Positions 8,368 to 17,513 are shown, counted from the stretch's first letter. The stretch: 64,000 nucleotides of DNA from Saccharopolyspora kobensis (GCF_900108315.1 NZ_FNVB01000007.1:124001-188000); one strand, 5' to 3'. Translations and numbers: made by a program. Notes: generated from the sequence alone by a model not told the origin.

Positions 8368-9354
8368 TCACGAGATGTGCCGACTCCAGAAGGCGTCTTC
8401 CGCCCAATTCTCGGGGATTCCCATCCCCGAGAGGTTCATCGCCGGGCGCGCGTCGAGGAGATCGTGCAGCCGCTGAGCCCAGGTGCTGCGCGGCGACACC
8501 GAGTCGAGCACGGACTGCAGCGACACGAGGACCGGGTACAGGCGTTTCCGCGAACGTTCCGGCAGGGCGTCCGTCCCCTGCAACCACGAGATCGCGGGTG
8601 ACGTCGGGATCGCGGGATAGACGCCGAGACCGACGTTCCACAGCCGCCCGTGGTGCGCGCAGATGTTGCGCACGCGGACGTAGGTCTGCATCCAGGACTC
8701 CAGCACCGTCGCGGTCAGGCCGATGCTCGCCGCGACCGCGGTCCTGTCCGATCGTCGGCCCAGGTTGCGGTACGCGCTGGTCAGCTGCCCGATGGTCAGG
8801 GTCTCCACCATGAGCCAGGAAGGCGGCAGCTCGGGCGAGCCGTAGGTCGTCAGGTAGTGCTCGAGAGCGGACCGGTGGACCAGCGAGTCCTCCCCGGCGT
8901 CCGGCGATCCGCGCAGCCGCTCGTCGCAGGTGGCCCGGACGATCCGCAGGAGCCCCGCGTGCTTGTCGCGGTGCCGGAAGTGCGATGCGTCCACGTACCA
9001 GTGCGGATCGTCGTACCTCGTCGACATGTGGTCGGTGAGCGCGGCGCGAACGGCGACCTCGACCCGCTCCAGGGCGTCCATGACGAGCAGGCGCAGCGCG
9101 CGGTCGAACACGTAGAGGTCGACCACGTCGTCGAACGCCGTGCCCTCCCGGAAGAGGTGGTCGGGCCGCCCCTGCTGGAACGGGATCGTGTACGGCGAGA
9201 GCCGGTAGTAGCCGATGTGCCGCAGGTACCGGCCGGCCCTGTCCGGGGCGGGGACCTGCAAGCCGCGATCGGCGAGGCGACCGACGAGCTCGTCGAGGGC
9301 CAGCGGCGGCTTGGTGTAGCGGAGAGCGCCGCGAGCCCGCTGCGCTCGGGGCAT
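8368..9354 (-). CDS. Abi_2-family abortive-infection-type protein with HEPN motif
   Basis: 328 residues starting at ATG 9354 (PRAQRARGALRYTKPPLALD). Family marks are KPPLALDELVGRLADRGL at the N-terminus, IGYYRLSPYTIPF near residue 50, DLYVFDRALRLLVMDALERVEVAVRA near 80-105, and YVRVRNICAHHGRLWN near 225-240. The last contains R-N-x3-H-H, the catalytic pattern of HEPN ribonucleases, seen in AbiD/AbiF-like (Abi_2) proteins that abort phage infection by RNA cleavage. It is single-gene, with no partner antitoxin seen beside it, and is inserted between the LuxR gene and the glu operon. Family is fairly sure; phage defence is inferred from family knowledge. Confidence 0.88.
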   Translation of the reverse strand: MPRAQRARGALRYTKPPLALDELVGRLADRGLQVPAPDRAGRYLRHIGYYRLSPYTIPFQQGRPDHLFREGTAFDDVVDLYVFDRALRLLVMDALERVEVAVRAALTDHMSTRYDDPHWYVDASHFRHRDKHAGLLRIVRATCDERLRGSPDAGEDSLVHRSALEHYLTTYGSPELPPSWLMVETLTIGQLTSAYRNLGRRSDRTAVAASIGLTATVLESWMQTYVRVRNICAHHGRLWNVGLGVYPAIPTSPAISWLQGTDALPERSRKRLYPVLVSLQSVLDSVSPRSTWAQRLHDLLDARPAMNLSGMGIPENWAEDAFWSRHIS

Positions 9355-9499
9355 CGCCGCTCCTCCCGGCCAAGGGCAGAGAAAATCCCCCAAGTGCGCA
9401 TCGTGGAGAGGCGTGGGGGATGTAGTGGGACCCAGCCTAGCACGGTGGGCCCGGACTGCGCTCCCGTGATCGCTGGGCGTCCACCGGCCCGTAAGACGG

Positions 9500-9535
9500 A
9501 GGAGGGCACCGCCGGTCTTCCGGCGATGCCCTCCT
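9500..9535 (-). terminator. terminator of the glu operon
   Basis: Arms at 9500-9515 and 9520-9535 (AGGAGGGCACCGCCGG with CCGGCGATGCCCTCCT), 16 bp with one G-U position and a 4-nt loop. It lies 13 nt beyond the last codon of the terminal permease gene. Confidence 0.75.
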
Positions 9536-9548
9536 CGTGCGGCAGTGC

Positions 9549-10412
9549 TCAGTCGCCGACGGTGGTCTCCGCCAGCGGCTTGGCGGCCGGGGCCAGCTGC
9601 TTGGTCTTCTTGGTCCGGCGGTTGCGCCGGTCCAGGTAGGTGGCGAACCACGTCAGCAGCAGGCACATCGAGATGTAGATCGCCGCCACCACCAGGCTGA
9701 CCGGGATGATCGGCCGGTCCAGCGTCGGGATGCCGCCGAGGTAGCGCGCGTAGTACAGCAGCTCCTGGTAGGTGATCAGGAAGCCGAGCGCGCTGTCCTT
9801 GAGCAGCACCACCAGCTGGCTGACGATCGCGGGCAGCATCATGCGCACCGCCTGCGGCAGCACCACGGTCCGCATGACCTGGTTCTTGCGCATGCCGATG
9901 GAGTAGGCGGCCTCCGTCTGCCCCTTCGGCAGGGCGGCCACACCGGCGCGGAACACCTCGGCCAGCACCGAGCCGTTGTACAGCGTCAGGCCGAGCACGA
10001 CCGACCAGTACTGGCCGAAGTTCACGCCCAGCGTCGGCGCCGCGTAGTACAGGAAGAAGATCAGCACGACCAGCGGGATCGCGCGGAACAGCTCCACGAT
10101 CGCCGCGGACGGCAGCCGGATCCACTTGTGGTCGGAGAGCCGGCCGAGCGCGAACACCGCGCCGAAGGCCAGCGCCAGCAGCGCGCCCATCAGGAACGCG
10201 CGGACGGTGTTCCACAGCGCGCCGAGCAGCTCCACCTGGATCTGCTCGTAGAGCAGCCACTCCCACTTGCTGGCGTCGAACTGCCCGGTGGCGTAGAAGC
10301 GCAGCACCACGTAGCCCAGCAGGCCCAGCACCACGAGGGAGCTGACGATGCTGATCAGCCGGTTGCGCGCGCGGGCGCGCGGACCGGGGGTGTCGAACAG
10401 GACGCTGCTCAT
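9549..10412 (-). CDS. gluD: amino-acid (glutamate-type) ABC transporter permease GluD
   Basis: 287 residues from ATG 10412, which overlaps the gluC stop by 4 nt (ATGA). Polar amphoteric amino acid permease (HisMQ type): about five membrane spans, the EAA loop (EVFRAGVAALPKGQTEAAYSIGM) that docks on the ATPase, and a lysine-rich cytoplasmic tail (RRTKKTKQ). It forms the channel with GluC, with GluA as ATPase and GluB as binding lipoprotein. It is longer than GluC because of an N-terminal cytoplasmic extension and an extra periplasmic segment, as in actinobacterial gluD. Operon order gluA-B-C-D, read leftward. Substrate named from the conserved actinobacterial neighbourhood beside miaB. Confidence 0.9.
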   Translation of the reverse strand: MSSVLFDTPGPRARARNRLISIVSSLVVLGLLGYVVLRFYATGQFDASKWEWLLYEQIQVELLGALWNTVRAFLMGALLALAFGAVFALGRLSDHKWIRLPSAAIVELFRAIPLVVLIFFLYYAAPTLGVNFGQYWSVVLGLTLYNGSVLAEVFRAGVAALPKGQTEAAYSIGMRKNQVMRTVVLPQAVRMMLPAIVSQLVVLLKDSALGFLITYQELLYYARYLGGIPTLDRPIIPVSLVVAAIYISMCLLLTWFATYLDRRNRRTKKTKQLAPAAKPLAETTVGD

Positions 10413-11059
10413 CGGGACACGCTCCACCGTTTCTCGAAGCTGCGCTGCACCAGGGTCAGCGGGATGACCAGGATCAGGAACCCGACGGCGATCCACACGA
10501 AGGCGTTCAGCGTCGGCTCACCCTGCTCGTTGAGGAACGGGATGACCGCGCCGACCTCGTTCACGCTGAACCCGGCCGCGACCGTGGTGTTCTTCAGCAG
10601 CGCGATCAGCACGCTGACCAGCGGCGGGACCGTGGCGCGGAACGCCTGCGGCAGGATCACGTTGGTCAGCGACTGGCCGAAGCCCAGCCCGATGGAGCGC
10701 GCCGCCTCGGCCTGACCGACCGGAACGGTGTTGATCCCCGCGCGCAGCACCTCGCAGACGAAGGCGGAGGTGTAGATCGTCAGAGCGATCACCGCGGCGG
10801 TGAAGAACGGGAACTGGACGAGCTCCAGCTTGGGGTAGGCGAAGACGAAGAAGAAGAACACCAGCGTCAGCGGGGTGTTGCGCAGCAGCGTCACGTACCC
10901 GGTGCCGACCGCCCGCAGCGCCGGGATCGGGCTGACCCGCATCGTGGCCAGGAGCGTGCCCAGCACCAGCGACCCCACCGCGGAGAGCAGGAAGAGTTTG
11001 ATGGTGTTGAGGAAACCCCTGGCGAGGACGTCGCCGTACTCCACCAAGATGTCGAACAA
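10409..11059 (-). CDS. gluC: amino-acid (glutamate-type) ABC transporter permease GluC
   Basis: 216 residues with about five membrane helices. The EAA motif lies in VLRAGINTVPVGQAEAARSIGLG, followed by LPQAFRATVPPL, typical for HisMQ-family permeases. ATG at 11059 is followed at once by FDILVEYGDVLARGFLNTIKL, the usual N-terminal amphipathic entry. It overlaps gluD by 4 nt, which points to translational coupling and equal stoichiometry. It starts 63 nt after the stop of gluB. Confidence 0.9.
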   Translation of the reverse strand: MFDILVEYGDVLARGFLNTIKLFLLSAVGSLVLGTLLATMRVSPIPALRAVGTGYVTLLRNTPLTLVFFFFVFAYPKLELVQFPFFTAAVIALTIYTSAFVCEVLRAGINTVPVGQAEAARSIGLGFGQSLTNVILPQAFRATVPPLVSVLIALLKNTTVAAGFSVNEVGAVIPFLNEQGEPTLNAFVWIAVGFLILVIPLTLVQRSFEKRWSVSR

Positions 11060-11122
11060 TGCGTACTCCAGGAGGAATCGGGTGCCCGGGACCGCGCACG
11101 GCCCCGGGCACCCGATGACGGA

Positions 11123-12022
11123 TCAGTAGCGGTCGACCTTGGGCGGCTCAGCGGTGCTGCCCGACTTGCCGAGGGTCGCGTCGTAGACGCGCTTCCACTC
11201 GCCGCTGGTCGCGGCCTGCTCCAGGATGTCGTTGACCTTGGCGCGCAGCGCGTTGTCCTCGCGGGACAGGCCGACGCCGTAGGGCTCCTCGGAGAAGACC
11301 TTGCCGACGACCTTCAGCTTGTCCGGGTCCTGGGCCGCGTAGCCCTTCAGGATCGCGTCGTCGGTGGTGACGGCGTCGATCTGACCGTCGAGCAGCTGCT
11401 GGACGCACTCGGAGTAGCGCTGGAACTCGACGATGTTCTGCGGCTCGGTCAGCTGCTCGCTCTTGACCTTCTGGATCGGGGTCGATCCGGTCGCCGAGCA
11501 GACCTTCTTGCCCTTGAGCGATTCCTTGCCGGTGATGTCGGTGTTGTCGGCGCGCACCAGCAGGTCCTGACCCGCCATGTAGTACGGCCCGGCGAAGCCG
11601 ACCTGCTCCTTGCGCTTGTCGTTGATGGTGTAGGTGCCGACGTAGTAGTCGACCTCACCGGTGGAGAGCGCCTGCTCGCGCGAGGTCGACGGGATCGGCT
11701 TGTAGTCGATCTGCGTGTTCGGGTCGAAGCCGAGCTGCGCGGCGATCAGCCGGGCGATCTCGATGTCGAAGCCGGAGTACTGGTTGGTCACCGGGTCGCG
11801 GAAGCCCAGCCCCGGCTGGTCCTCCTTGACGCCGATCGTGACGCGGCCCTTCTGCTTCATCCGGTCGAACGTGGGCGATCCCTCGACCTGCACGTTCTGC
11901 GCGACGTCCTGCTGGACCTGCGGTTCACCGCCGCCGGGGGCGCCTTCCCGGCCGCAGCCGGTCAGGGCCAGCGCCAGCGAGGCGGCCAGCACGGTCACCA
12001 ACCGCATCTTCTTGGCTCGCAT
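11123..12022 (-). CDS. gluB: glutamate-type solute-binding lipoprotein GluB
   Basis: 299 residues. Signal peptide with lipobox: basic MRAKKMR, hydrophobic LVTVLAASLALALTG, then Cys at residue 23 (LTGC). The mature part is a type-2 periplasmic-binding fold: RVTIGVKEDQPGLGFRD, SGFDIEIARLIAAQLG, ALSTGEVDYYVGTYTIN and a GQIDAVTTDD hinge segment, as in glutamate/glutamine binding proteins. It captures the amino acid outside the membrane and delivers it to GluCD. ATG at 12022 has an AAAGG-like site upstream and starts 28 nt after the end of gluA. Confidence 0.93.
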   Translation of the reverse strand: MRAKKMRLVTVLAASLALALTGCGREGAPGGGEPQVQQDVAQNVQVEGSPTFDRMKQKGRVTIGVKEDQPGLGFRDPVTNQYSGFDIEIARLIAAQLGFDPNTQIDYKPIPSTSREQALSTGEVDYYVGTYTINDKRKEQVGFAGPYYMAGQDLLVRADNTDITGKESLKGKKVCSATGSTPIQKVKSEQLTEPQNIVEFQRYSECVQQLLDGQIDAVTTDDAILKGYAAQDPDKLKVVGKVFSEEPYGVGLSREDNALRAKVNDILEQAATSGEWKRVYDATLGKSGSTAEPPKVDRY

Positions 12023-12050
12023 TACCTCTGCCTTTCTACGCAGTGGGCAC

Positions 12051-12806
12051 TCAGTGGGTGAGGATCTTGCCGAGGAAGTCCTTGGCGCGGTCGCTCTTCG
12101 GGTCGTCGAAGAACGCGTCCGGCGCGGCGTCCTCGACCACCTCGCCGTCGGCCATGAAGAGCACCCGGTGCGCGGCACGGCGCGCGAAGCCCATCTCGTG
12201 GGTGACGACCAGCATGGTCATCCCCTCGGCCGCGAGGTCGGTCATGACGTCCAGGACCTCGTTGACCATCTCCGGGTCCAGCGCCGAGGTGGGCTCGTCG
12301 AACAGCATCACCTTCGGCTTCATCGCCAGCGCCCGCGCGATCGCGACGCGCTGCTGCTGGCCACCGGAGAGCTGCGCCGGGTACTTATCCGCCTGGTTCG
12401 CGATGCCGACCCGCTCCAGCAGCTGCAACGCGGTCTCCCGCGCCGCCTCCTTGCTCTGCTTGCGGACCTTGATCGGCCCCAGCGTCACGTTCTCCAGGAT
12501 CGTCTTGTGCGCGAACAGGTTGAACTGCTGGAACACCATGCCGACGTCGGAGCGCAGCTCGGCCAGCGCCCGGCCCTCGGCGGGCAGCGGAACGCCGTCG
12601 ATCTCGATGCTGCCCGAGTTGATCGGCTCCAGCCGGTTGATCGCGCGGCACAACGTCGACTTGCCCGACCCGGACGGTCCGAGCACCACCACGACCTGCC
12701 CGCGGGGGACCTCCAGGTCGATCTCCCGCAGCACGTGCAAGGAACCGAAGTACTTGTCGACCGCGGACATCCGGATCATCGGTGTGTCCGTGGAAGCTGC
12801 GGTCAT
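12051..12806 (-). CDS. gluA: glutamate-type ABC transporter ATP-binding protein GluA
   Basis: 251 residues. Walker [11 protein letters not shown]-loop [12 protein letters not shown] signature LSGGQQQR, Walker [14 protein letters not shown] and the switch His in VVTHEMGFA are all present, so it is a complete ATPase of the polar amino acid uptake class. ATG 12806 is preferred over the GTG/ATG seven codons upstream because AGGAG lies 8 nt before it. First gene of a leftward four-gene operon; it diverges from miaB across 215 bp. Confidence 0.93.
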   Translation of the reverse strand: MTAASTDTPMIRMSAVDKYFGSLHVLREIDLEVPRGQVVVVLGPSGSGKSTLCRAINRLEPINSGSIEIDGVPLPAEGRALAELRSDVGMVFQQFNLFAHKTILENVTLGPIKVRKQSKEAARETALQLLERVGIANQADKYPAQLSGGQQQRVAIARALAMKPKVMLFDEPTSALDPEMVNEVLDVMTDLAAEGMTMLVVTHEMGFARRAAHRVLFMADGEVVEDAAPDAFFDDPKSDRAKDFLGKILTH

Positions 12807-13009
12807 TCGAACTCCTGAACGCGTCAAAGTGGATTCGTTGGCCGAAACTTAAGCCTCATTTGGGGGATAGTCCAGACGGAACGGACCAAGGCATGTTGCA
12901 ACTAGGTTACGCTCCGCAGTCGCTTTTCGTGGGTGATTACTGACGCTCGGTAGCGAAACTGCCCGCGACCTGCTCGCCGGGCGGGTGAATCCGCGATCTG
13001 ACCAGGCGC

Positions 13010-13022
13010 TACCGTGGAACGG
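13010..13022 (+). promoter_or_regulatory. -10 of leaderless miaB
   Basis: TACCGT (13010-13015), 6 nt, then GTG at 13022 with no Shine-Dalgarno. The -35 region is not recognisable. The rest of the 12807-13021 gap must also hold the gluA promoter, for which I could not settle a site. Confidence 0.5.
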
Positions 13023-14497
13023 TGAGCACGAGGACGTACGAGATCCGAACCTTCGGCTGCCAGATGAACGTGCACGATTCGGAGCGGCTCGCGGGCATGC
13101 TGGAGGACGCCGGGTACGAGCGCGCCGGTTCGGGTGACGCCGACGTGGTCGTGTTCAACACCTGCGCGGTGCGGGAGAACGCGGACAACCGCCTCTACGG
13201 CACCCTCGGCCACATGCGCCCGGCCAAGGACCGCAACCCGAACATGCAGATCGCGGTGGGCGGCTGCCTGGCGCAGAAGGACCGCGACACGATCGTCAAG
13301 CGGGCCCCGTGGGTGGACGTCGTCTTCGGCACCCACAACCTCGGTTCGCTGCCGACGCTGCTGGAGCGCGCCCGGCACAACGAGGAGGCCGAGGTCGAGA
13401 TCCTCGAAGCGCTCGACGTCTTCCCCTCCACGCTCCCGGCGCGCCGCGAGTCGGCCTACTCGGGCTGGGTGTCGGTGTCGGTCGGCTGCAACAACACCTG
13501 CACGTTCTGCATCGTGCCCGCGCTGCGCGGCAAGGAGAAGGACCGCAGGCCGGGCGAGATCCTCGCCGAGGTGCAGGCCCTGGTCTCCGAGGGCGTGCTG
13601 GAGGTGACGCTGCTCGGGCAGAACGTCAACGCCTACGGCGTCGAGTTCGGCGACCGCTTCGCGTTCGGCAAGCTGCTGCGCTCCTGCGGGGAGATCGAGG
13701 GCCTGGAGCGGGTCCGCTTCACCTCGCCGCACCCGCGCGACTTCACCGACGACGTGATCGAGGCGATGGCCGCGACGCCGAACGTGTGCCCGCAGCTGCA
13801 CATGCCGCTGCAGTCCGGCTCCGACCGGATCCTCAAGGCGATGCGCCGCTCCTACCGCTCCGAGCGGTACCTGAACATCCTGCGCAACGTGCGCGAGGCG
13901 ATGCCGGACGCGGCCATCACCACCGACATCATCGTCGGCTTCCCGGGCGAGACCGAGGAGGACTTCGAGGCGACGCTGGAGGTCGTCCGGCAGGCCCGGT
14001 TCTCCAGCGCGTTCACCTTCCAGTACTCCAAGCGCCCCGGCACGCCCGCCGCCGAGCTGCCCGACCAGCTGCCGAAGGAGGTCGTCCAGCAGCGCTACGA
14101 CCGGCTGATCGAGCTGCAGAACGAGATCTCCTGGGCGGAGAACAAGAACCTCGTCGGACGCCCGGTGGAACTGCTGGTCGCCGAGGGCGAGGGCCGCAAG
14201 GACGCGGAGACCCACCGGCTCTCCGGCCGCGCCCGCGACGGGCGGCTGGTGCACTTCACGCCGACCGGCGCCGTCGACCGCGAGATCCGGCCCGGCGACG
14301 TCGTGCACACCACCATCACCCGCGCCGCCCCGCACCACCTGGTCGCCGACACCGACATCAGCTCGCACCGGCGCACCCGGGCGGGTGACCACTGGGAGGA
14401 GGGCGTGCGGCCGAAGACCTCGGGCGTCACGCTCGGCCTGCCGTCCTTCGGGGCCCCGGCCCCGCAGCCGATCGCCGAACAGGGATGTGCGTGTTGA
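13022..14497 (+). CDS. miaB: tRNA-2-methylthio-N6-dimethylallyladenosine synthase MiaB
   Basis: 491 residues. The N-terminal UPF0004 domain carries the first three cluster cysteines ([25 protein letters not shown]). The radical-SAM C-x3-C-x2-C is in [11 protein letters not shown] at about residues 156-163, and a C-terminal TRAM domain covers roughly 385-450. It adds a methylthio group to the isopentenyl-adenosine at tRNA position 37 that MiaA makes 3.5 kb downstream. The tail ([13 protein letters not shown]...) is an actinobacterial extension. GTG start is leaderless. It overlaps the beginning of the extended frame of the next gene. Confidence 0.96.
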   Translation: MSTRTYEIRTFGCQMNVHDSERLAGMLEDAGYERAGSGDADVVVFNTCAVRENADNRLYGTLGHMRPAKDRNPNMQIAVGGCLAQKDRDTIVKRAPWVDVVFGTHNLGSLPTLLERARHNEEAEVEILEALDVFPSTLPARRESAYSGWVSVSVGCNNTCTFCIVPALRGKEKDRRPGEILAEVQALVSEGVLEVTLLGQNVNAYGVEFGDRFAFGKLLRSCGEIEGLERVRFTSPHPRDFTDDVIEAMAATPNVCPQLHMPLQSGSDRILKAMRRSYRSERYLNILRNVREAMPDAAITTDIIVGFPGETEEDFEATLEVVRQARFSSAFTFQYSKRPGTPAAELPDQLPKEVVQQRYDRLIELQNEISWAENKNLVGRPVELLVAEGEGRKDAETHRLSGRARDGRLVHFTPTGAVDREIRPGDVVHTTITRAAPHHLVADTDISSHRRTRAGDHWEEGVRPKTSGVTLGLPSFGAPAPQPIAEQGCAC

Positions 14498-14514
14498 GCG
14501 GAGTGCAGGAAGTG

Positions 14515-14961
14515 ATGATGAGCGAGGCCGAGGAGCAGCGTCAGCAGCGGGCCTGGCTGCGCCGCATCGACCCCGGCTCCCGCGCGATGGTGATCGCTCC
14601 GGTGATGCTGGTGCTGGTCGTCTCCGCGATGCTGCCCTGGGCCGGTGACGCCGCAGGCTGGGAGGTGCTGACCGGTCAGGCGGACCCGGCGCTCAAGATC
14701 GGCCTGCTGCCGTGGCTGTTCGCGGTCAACTCCACCGTTGTCGGGCTCGGCGTCGGCGCGCTGGCGCTGATCACCCGCCGCTGGCTGTTCGCCTTCGTGG
14801 CGGGCATGGCCGGGCTGGTGGTGGCCTTCGAAGGCGTGATCGCGATCTGGTCCCGCCAGACCAGCGGTCAGCACGGCCCGGCGCTCGGCCTGATCATCGC
14901 GGCGGCCTGCATGGTCGTCCTGGCCGTCCAGTGGATCAAGGTCATCTGGTCCAGGGACTGA
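14515..14961 (+). CDS. conserved actinobacterial membrane protein (Rv2732c position)
   Basis: 148 residues with four hydrophobic segments (MVIAPVMLVLVVSAML, WLFAVNSTVVGLGVGALAL, FAFVAGMAGLVVAFEGVIAI, ALGLIIAAACMVVLAVQWI). ATG at 14515 is chosen over upstream in-frame GTGs because GCAGGAA lies 5-8 nt before it. It sits directly behind miaB, the position of the unknown membrane protein Rv2732c in M. tuberculosis. No motif suggests a function; likely cotranscribed with miaB. Confidence 0.8.
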   Translation: MMSEAEEQRQQRAWLRRIDPGSRAMVIAPVMLVLVVSAMLPWAGDAAGWEVLTGQADPALKIGLLPWLFAVNSTVVGLGVGALALITRRWLFAFVAGMAGLVVAFEGVIAIWSRQTSGQHGPALGLIIAAACMVVLAVQWIKVIWSRD

Positions 14962-14971
14962 CGCCGAACGT

Positions 14972-15013
14972 CGAGAAGGGCCCCTCCGCCTCGTGCCGGA
15001 GGGGCCCTTCTCG
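14972..15013. terminator. bidirectional terminator between convergent genes
   Basis: Perfect 17-bp arms, CGAGAAGGGCCCCTCCG (14972-14988) and its complement (14997-15013), with an 8-nt loop. It lies 10 bp after the membrane-protein stop and 6 bp before the stop of the convergent DUF349 gene. Confidence 0.85.
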
Positions 15014-15019
15014 CATCCG

Positions 15020-16345
15020 CTACCTGCTGGCGATCGCCTGCTCGGCGGCCGACAGCCACTCCCGCCACTGGTCGGCCTGCTCCTGCGCCTTCTTGGCGCG
15101 GCGCTCATCGCCCGCGGCGCGCGCCTTCTCGGCCTGCGCCTCGAACTGCTCGACCCGCTCGCGGAACTGGTCGACCCTGGCCTGCGCCTCCGGGTCGGTG
15201 CGCCGCCACTGCGCGTCCGCGGCGTTGCGGACCTTGTCGGCCACCGCCCGCAGCCGGCCCTCCAGATCGCGCATCCGCTCGCGCGGCACCTTGCCGATCT
15301 CGTCCCACCGCTCCTGGATCCGGTGCAGGTGCGCCTGGGCGGCCTTCAGGTCGGTCGACGGGTCGATCTGCTCGGCCTCGACGAGCAGCTCATCCTTCAG
15401 CTTCGCGTTCGCGGCGAACTCGGCGTCGCGTTCGGAGAACGCCTCCGAGCGGCGGCTGAAGAACCGGTCCTGAGCGGCGCGGAACCGCTGCCACAGCGCG
15501 TCATCGCTGTCCTTGGGCGCCCGCCCGGCCGCCTTCCACTCCGCCATCAGCTGCTTGTAGCGGTTCGCCGTCTCGCCCCAGTCGGTGGACTCGGTCAGCG
15601 ACTCCGCTTCCTCGACGAGCTCCTGCTTGTGGGCCTTGGCGGCCGCGCGCTGCCGGTCGAGCTCGGCGAAGTGCGAGCCCCGGCGGCGGCTGAACGCGTC
15701 GCGCGCCTTGGAGAAGCGCCGCCACAGCTGCTCGTCGGTCTTGCGGTCGACGCCGCGGACCTTCTTCCACTCCTCCAGGATCTCCCGCAGCCGATCGCCC
15801 GCGCTCTTCCAGTGGGTGGCCTCGGCCGCGATCTGCTCGGCCTCGGCGACCAGCGCTTCCTTGCGCGCGATCGCGTCCGCGCGGGCCTGCTCCTTCTCGT
15901 GCTTCGCGCCCTCGACGGCCTGCTCGGCCCGCACCAGCAGGTGCTCGATGCGGGCGTTGAGCGCCGCGAGATCACCGATGACCGCGGCCTCGGCCAGCGA
16001 TTCGTGCAGGTGCTTGGCGTTGGTCAGGGTGTGCTTCGGGTCGCCCGCGTGGGTGCGCAGCCGGGTCTCCAGCAGCTCCACCTCGGTGAGCAGGTCGTCG
16101 AACTTGCGGGCGTAGAGGGCCAGGCCCTCGGCGGCGTCACCGGCTTGCCAGGAGCCGATCGCCCGCTCGCCCTCGGCGGTGCGGACGTAAACCGTGCCGT
16201 CGGCGTCCACCCGCCCCCACTTGGTGGGATCGGTGGACGCGGTCGGCACCGCGGGCGCGACCGCGGCTGACCCGGTGGTGCCGGTGGTCGAGTCCTCGGT
16301 CGCCTTGTCAGCGACCGGCTCGGGGGTCGTGTCCTGGTGCGTCAT
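15020..16345 (-). CDS. DUF349-repeat coiled-coil protein (Rv2731-like)
   Basis: 441 residues. After an acidic, Thr/Ala-rich N-terminus (1-45) come four or more repeats of the DUF349 type, each with a W near the start, a K-x-A/S-G-R core and an L-W-x-R-F-x-A end: LREILEEWKKVRG...LWRRFSKARDAF, YKQLMAEWKAAGR...LWQRFRAAQDRF, LHRIQERWDEIGK and so on. Highly charged, predicted long coiled coil, cytosolic. The family function is unknown. ATG 16345 has GGAGGAAG upstream. Gene position and size match the arginine/alanine-rich coiled-coil protein next to miaB in mycobacteria. The 5' UTR holds two consecutive hairpins. Confidence 0.88.
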   Translation of the reverse strand: MTHQDTTPEPVADKATEDSTTGTTGSAAVAPAVPTASTDPTKWGRVDADGTVYVRTAEGERAIGSWQAGDAAEGLALYARKFDDLLTEVELLETRLRTHAGDPKHTLTNAKHLHESLAEAAVIGDLAALNARIEHLLVRAEQAVEGAKHEKEQARADAIARKEALVAEAEQIAAEATHWKSAGDRLREILEEWKKVRGVDRKTDEQLWRRFSKARDAFSRRRGSHFAELDRQRAAAKAHKQELVEEAESLTESTDWGETANRYKQLMAEWKAAGRAPKDSDDALWQRFRAAQDRFFSRRSEAFSERDAEFAANAKLKDELLVEAEQIDPSTDLKAAQAHLHRIQERWDEIGKVPRERMRDLEGRLRAVADKVRNAADAQWRRTDPEAQARVDQFRERVEQFEAQAEKARAAGDERRAKKAQEQADQWREWLSAAEQAIASR

Positions 16346-16665
16346 GGCCGGCTTCCTCCTTGCGTGCCCGCTCCGATGCCCGTGCCAGGCACGGGCGCCC
16401 CGAATGGACGGGGCCCAGCAAGCGGCGACCCGAACCCATCGGCGGTCCGGCCTCCGCTGGCGCATTCAAACAGGTCAGGGCGTGAATCGGTACTCCGCCG
16501 CGAAATCGACGCGCCGGAGCAGCGGTGAACCACCAGCGGCGATCCGGTGACCTGCACGGCTTCATTGTCATCAAGCACCTGTTCGGGCGCAGCGGGCAGG
16601 GGTGGGCAAGCCCGCGTCGCCGCCGGTCTCGGTGCCATTCGCCAGTGCCTCTACCGTGCACGGAT
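16346..16665. other. 320-bp divergent intergenic region
   Basis: Between two divergent genes. On the DUF349 side lie two abutting inverted repeats: GCCCGTGCC-A-GGCACGGGC (16378-16396) and GCCCCG-N6-CGGGGC (16397-16414), which would form tandem hairpins in the DUF349 leader just before its ribosome site. A GACAAT (minus strand, about 16562-16570) could be the -10 of DUF349. On the other side TACCGT (16652-16657) precedes the plus-strand gene. No coding signal seen. Confidence 0.55.
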
Positions 16666-16666
16666 G
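16652..16666 (+). promoter_or_regulatory. -10 of leaderless Rv2728c-like gene
   Basis: TACCGT (16652-16657) followed by 8 nt and the GTG start at 16666; no Shine-Dalgarno is present. Confidence 0.45.
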
Positions 16667-17370
16667 TGATCGCCTGTATCGCTGTGGTGCCGTACCCGCC
16701 GTTGCTGGTTCCCGCGCTGACCGTGCGTGCCGATGCGGAAACCGCGCGCTTGCGGGGCGCCTGTTCGCGCGCCGTGTCCAGTCTGACTGAACGTGCAGCC
16801 GAATGGGTGGCCGTTGGCGTAGAACGGACGGGTCCGGTCGTGCTGGGCCCGGCCACGGCGGGCACGTTCGAGGGCTTCGGCGTGGACGTCCGGGTGACGC
16901 TGGGCGAAACCGCCACGCCGGACCCGGAACTCCCGCTACCAGCCCTGATCACCGGTCTGCTGCGGGAACAGGCCGGCGCCCGGTCCGCCCCGGTGCACCT
17001 GCTCGCGCCGGACACGCCGGCCGCGGAGAGCAGGCGGCTGGGGGAGTCGCTGGCGGCGGAATCCGTCGGCCTGCTCGTGCTGGCGGACGGCACGAACTGC
17101 TCCGACGAGCGCTCGCCCCACCCGCCCGACGAGCGCGCGAGCGGGCTCGACGAGCAGATCCGCACGGCGCTCGCCGAGGTCGACACCGCACAGCTGCAGG
17201 CCCTGGATCCGCTGCTGTGCGCCGAACTCGGCGTCGAGGGCCGCGCCGCGCTCCAGGTCCTGCCCGGGGTGGTGGCGGCCACCGGCGGAACCTGGCGCGG
17301 CGAGCTCCTCTACTCGGCGACCCCGTACGGCGTCACCTACCACGTCGCGACCTGGACCAGGCAGCCCTGA
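16666..17370 (+). CDS. class III extradiol-dioxygenase-subunit-B-like protein (Rv2728c-like)
   Basis: 234 residues beginning IACIAVVPYPPLLVPALTVR, a start shared by actinobacterial proteins annotated as class III extradiol dioxygenase LigB-like. The rest alternates beta strands and helices (WVAVGVERTGPVVLGP, VGLLVLADG) and ends with GGTWRGELLYSATPYGVTYHVA. I see no convincing pair of metal-binding histidines, so activity as a dioxygenase is doubtful. It stands just upstream of miaA, as Rv2728c does in M. tuberculosis, which supports a conserved housekeeping role of unknown kind. Confidence 0.75.
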   Translation: MIACIAVVPYPPLLVPALTVRADAETARLRGACSRAVSSLTERAAEWVAVGVERTGPVVLGPATAGTFEGFGVDVRVTLGETATPDPELPLPALITGLLREQAGARSAPVHLLAPDTPAAESRRLGESLAAESVGLLVLADGTNCSDERSPHPPDERASGLDEQIRTALAEVDTAQLQALDPLLCAELGVEGRAALQVLPGVVAATGGTWRGELLYSATPYGVTYHVATWTRQP

Positions 17371-17500
17371 CGCCGATGCCGTCCAGCTCGGTGAAGGGCG
17401 TTGTCGGCGGGATCTGGGGTCGCGCTGGGCGGTTCCGGCCGGCGGCACGTCCGCGGCGTCCGCACCCACGGCCTGATCCGGCAGGTCGAAGGCCAGGAAC

Positions 17501-17513
17501 TAGGGTCGAGGGG
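17501..17513 (+). promoter_or_regulatory. -10 of leaderless miaA
   Basis: TAGGGT (17501-17506), 6 nt, GTG start at 17513 without Shine-Dalgarno. Confidence 0.5.

Noticed and set aside
12885..12920. IdeR/DtxR box near gluA (ACTAGGTTAC)
   Set aside because: Only a half-site resembles the 19-bp consensus; no symmetric partner.
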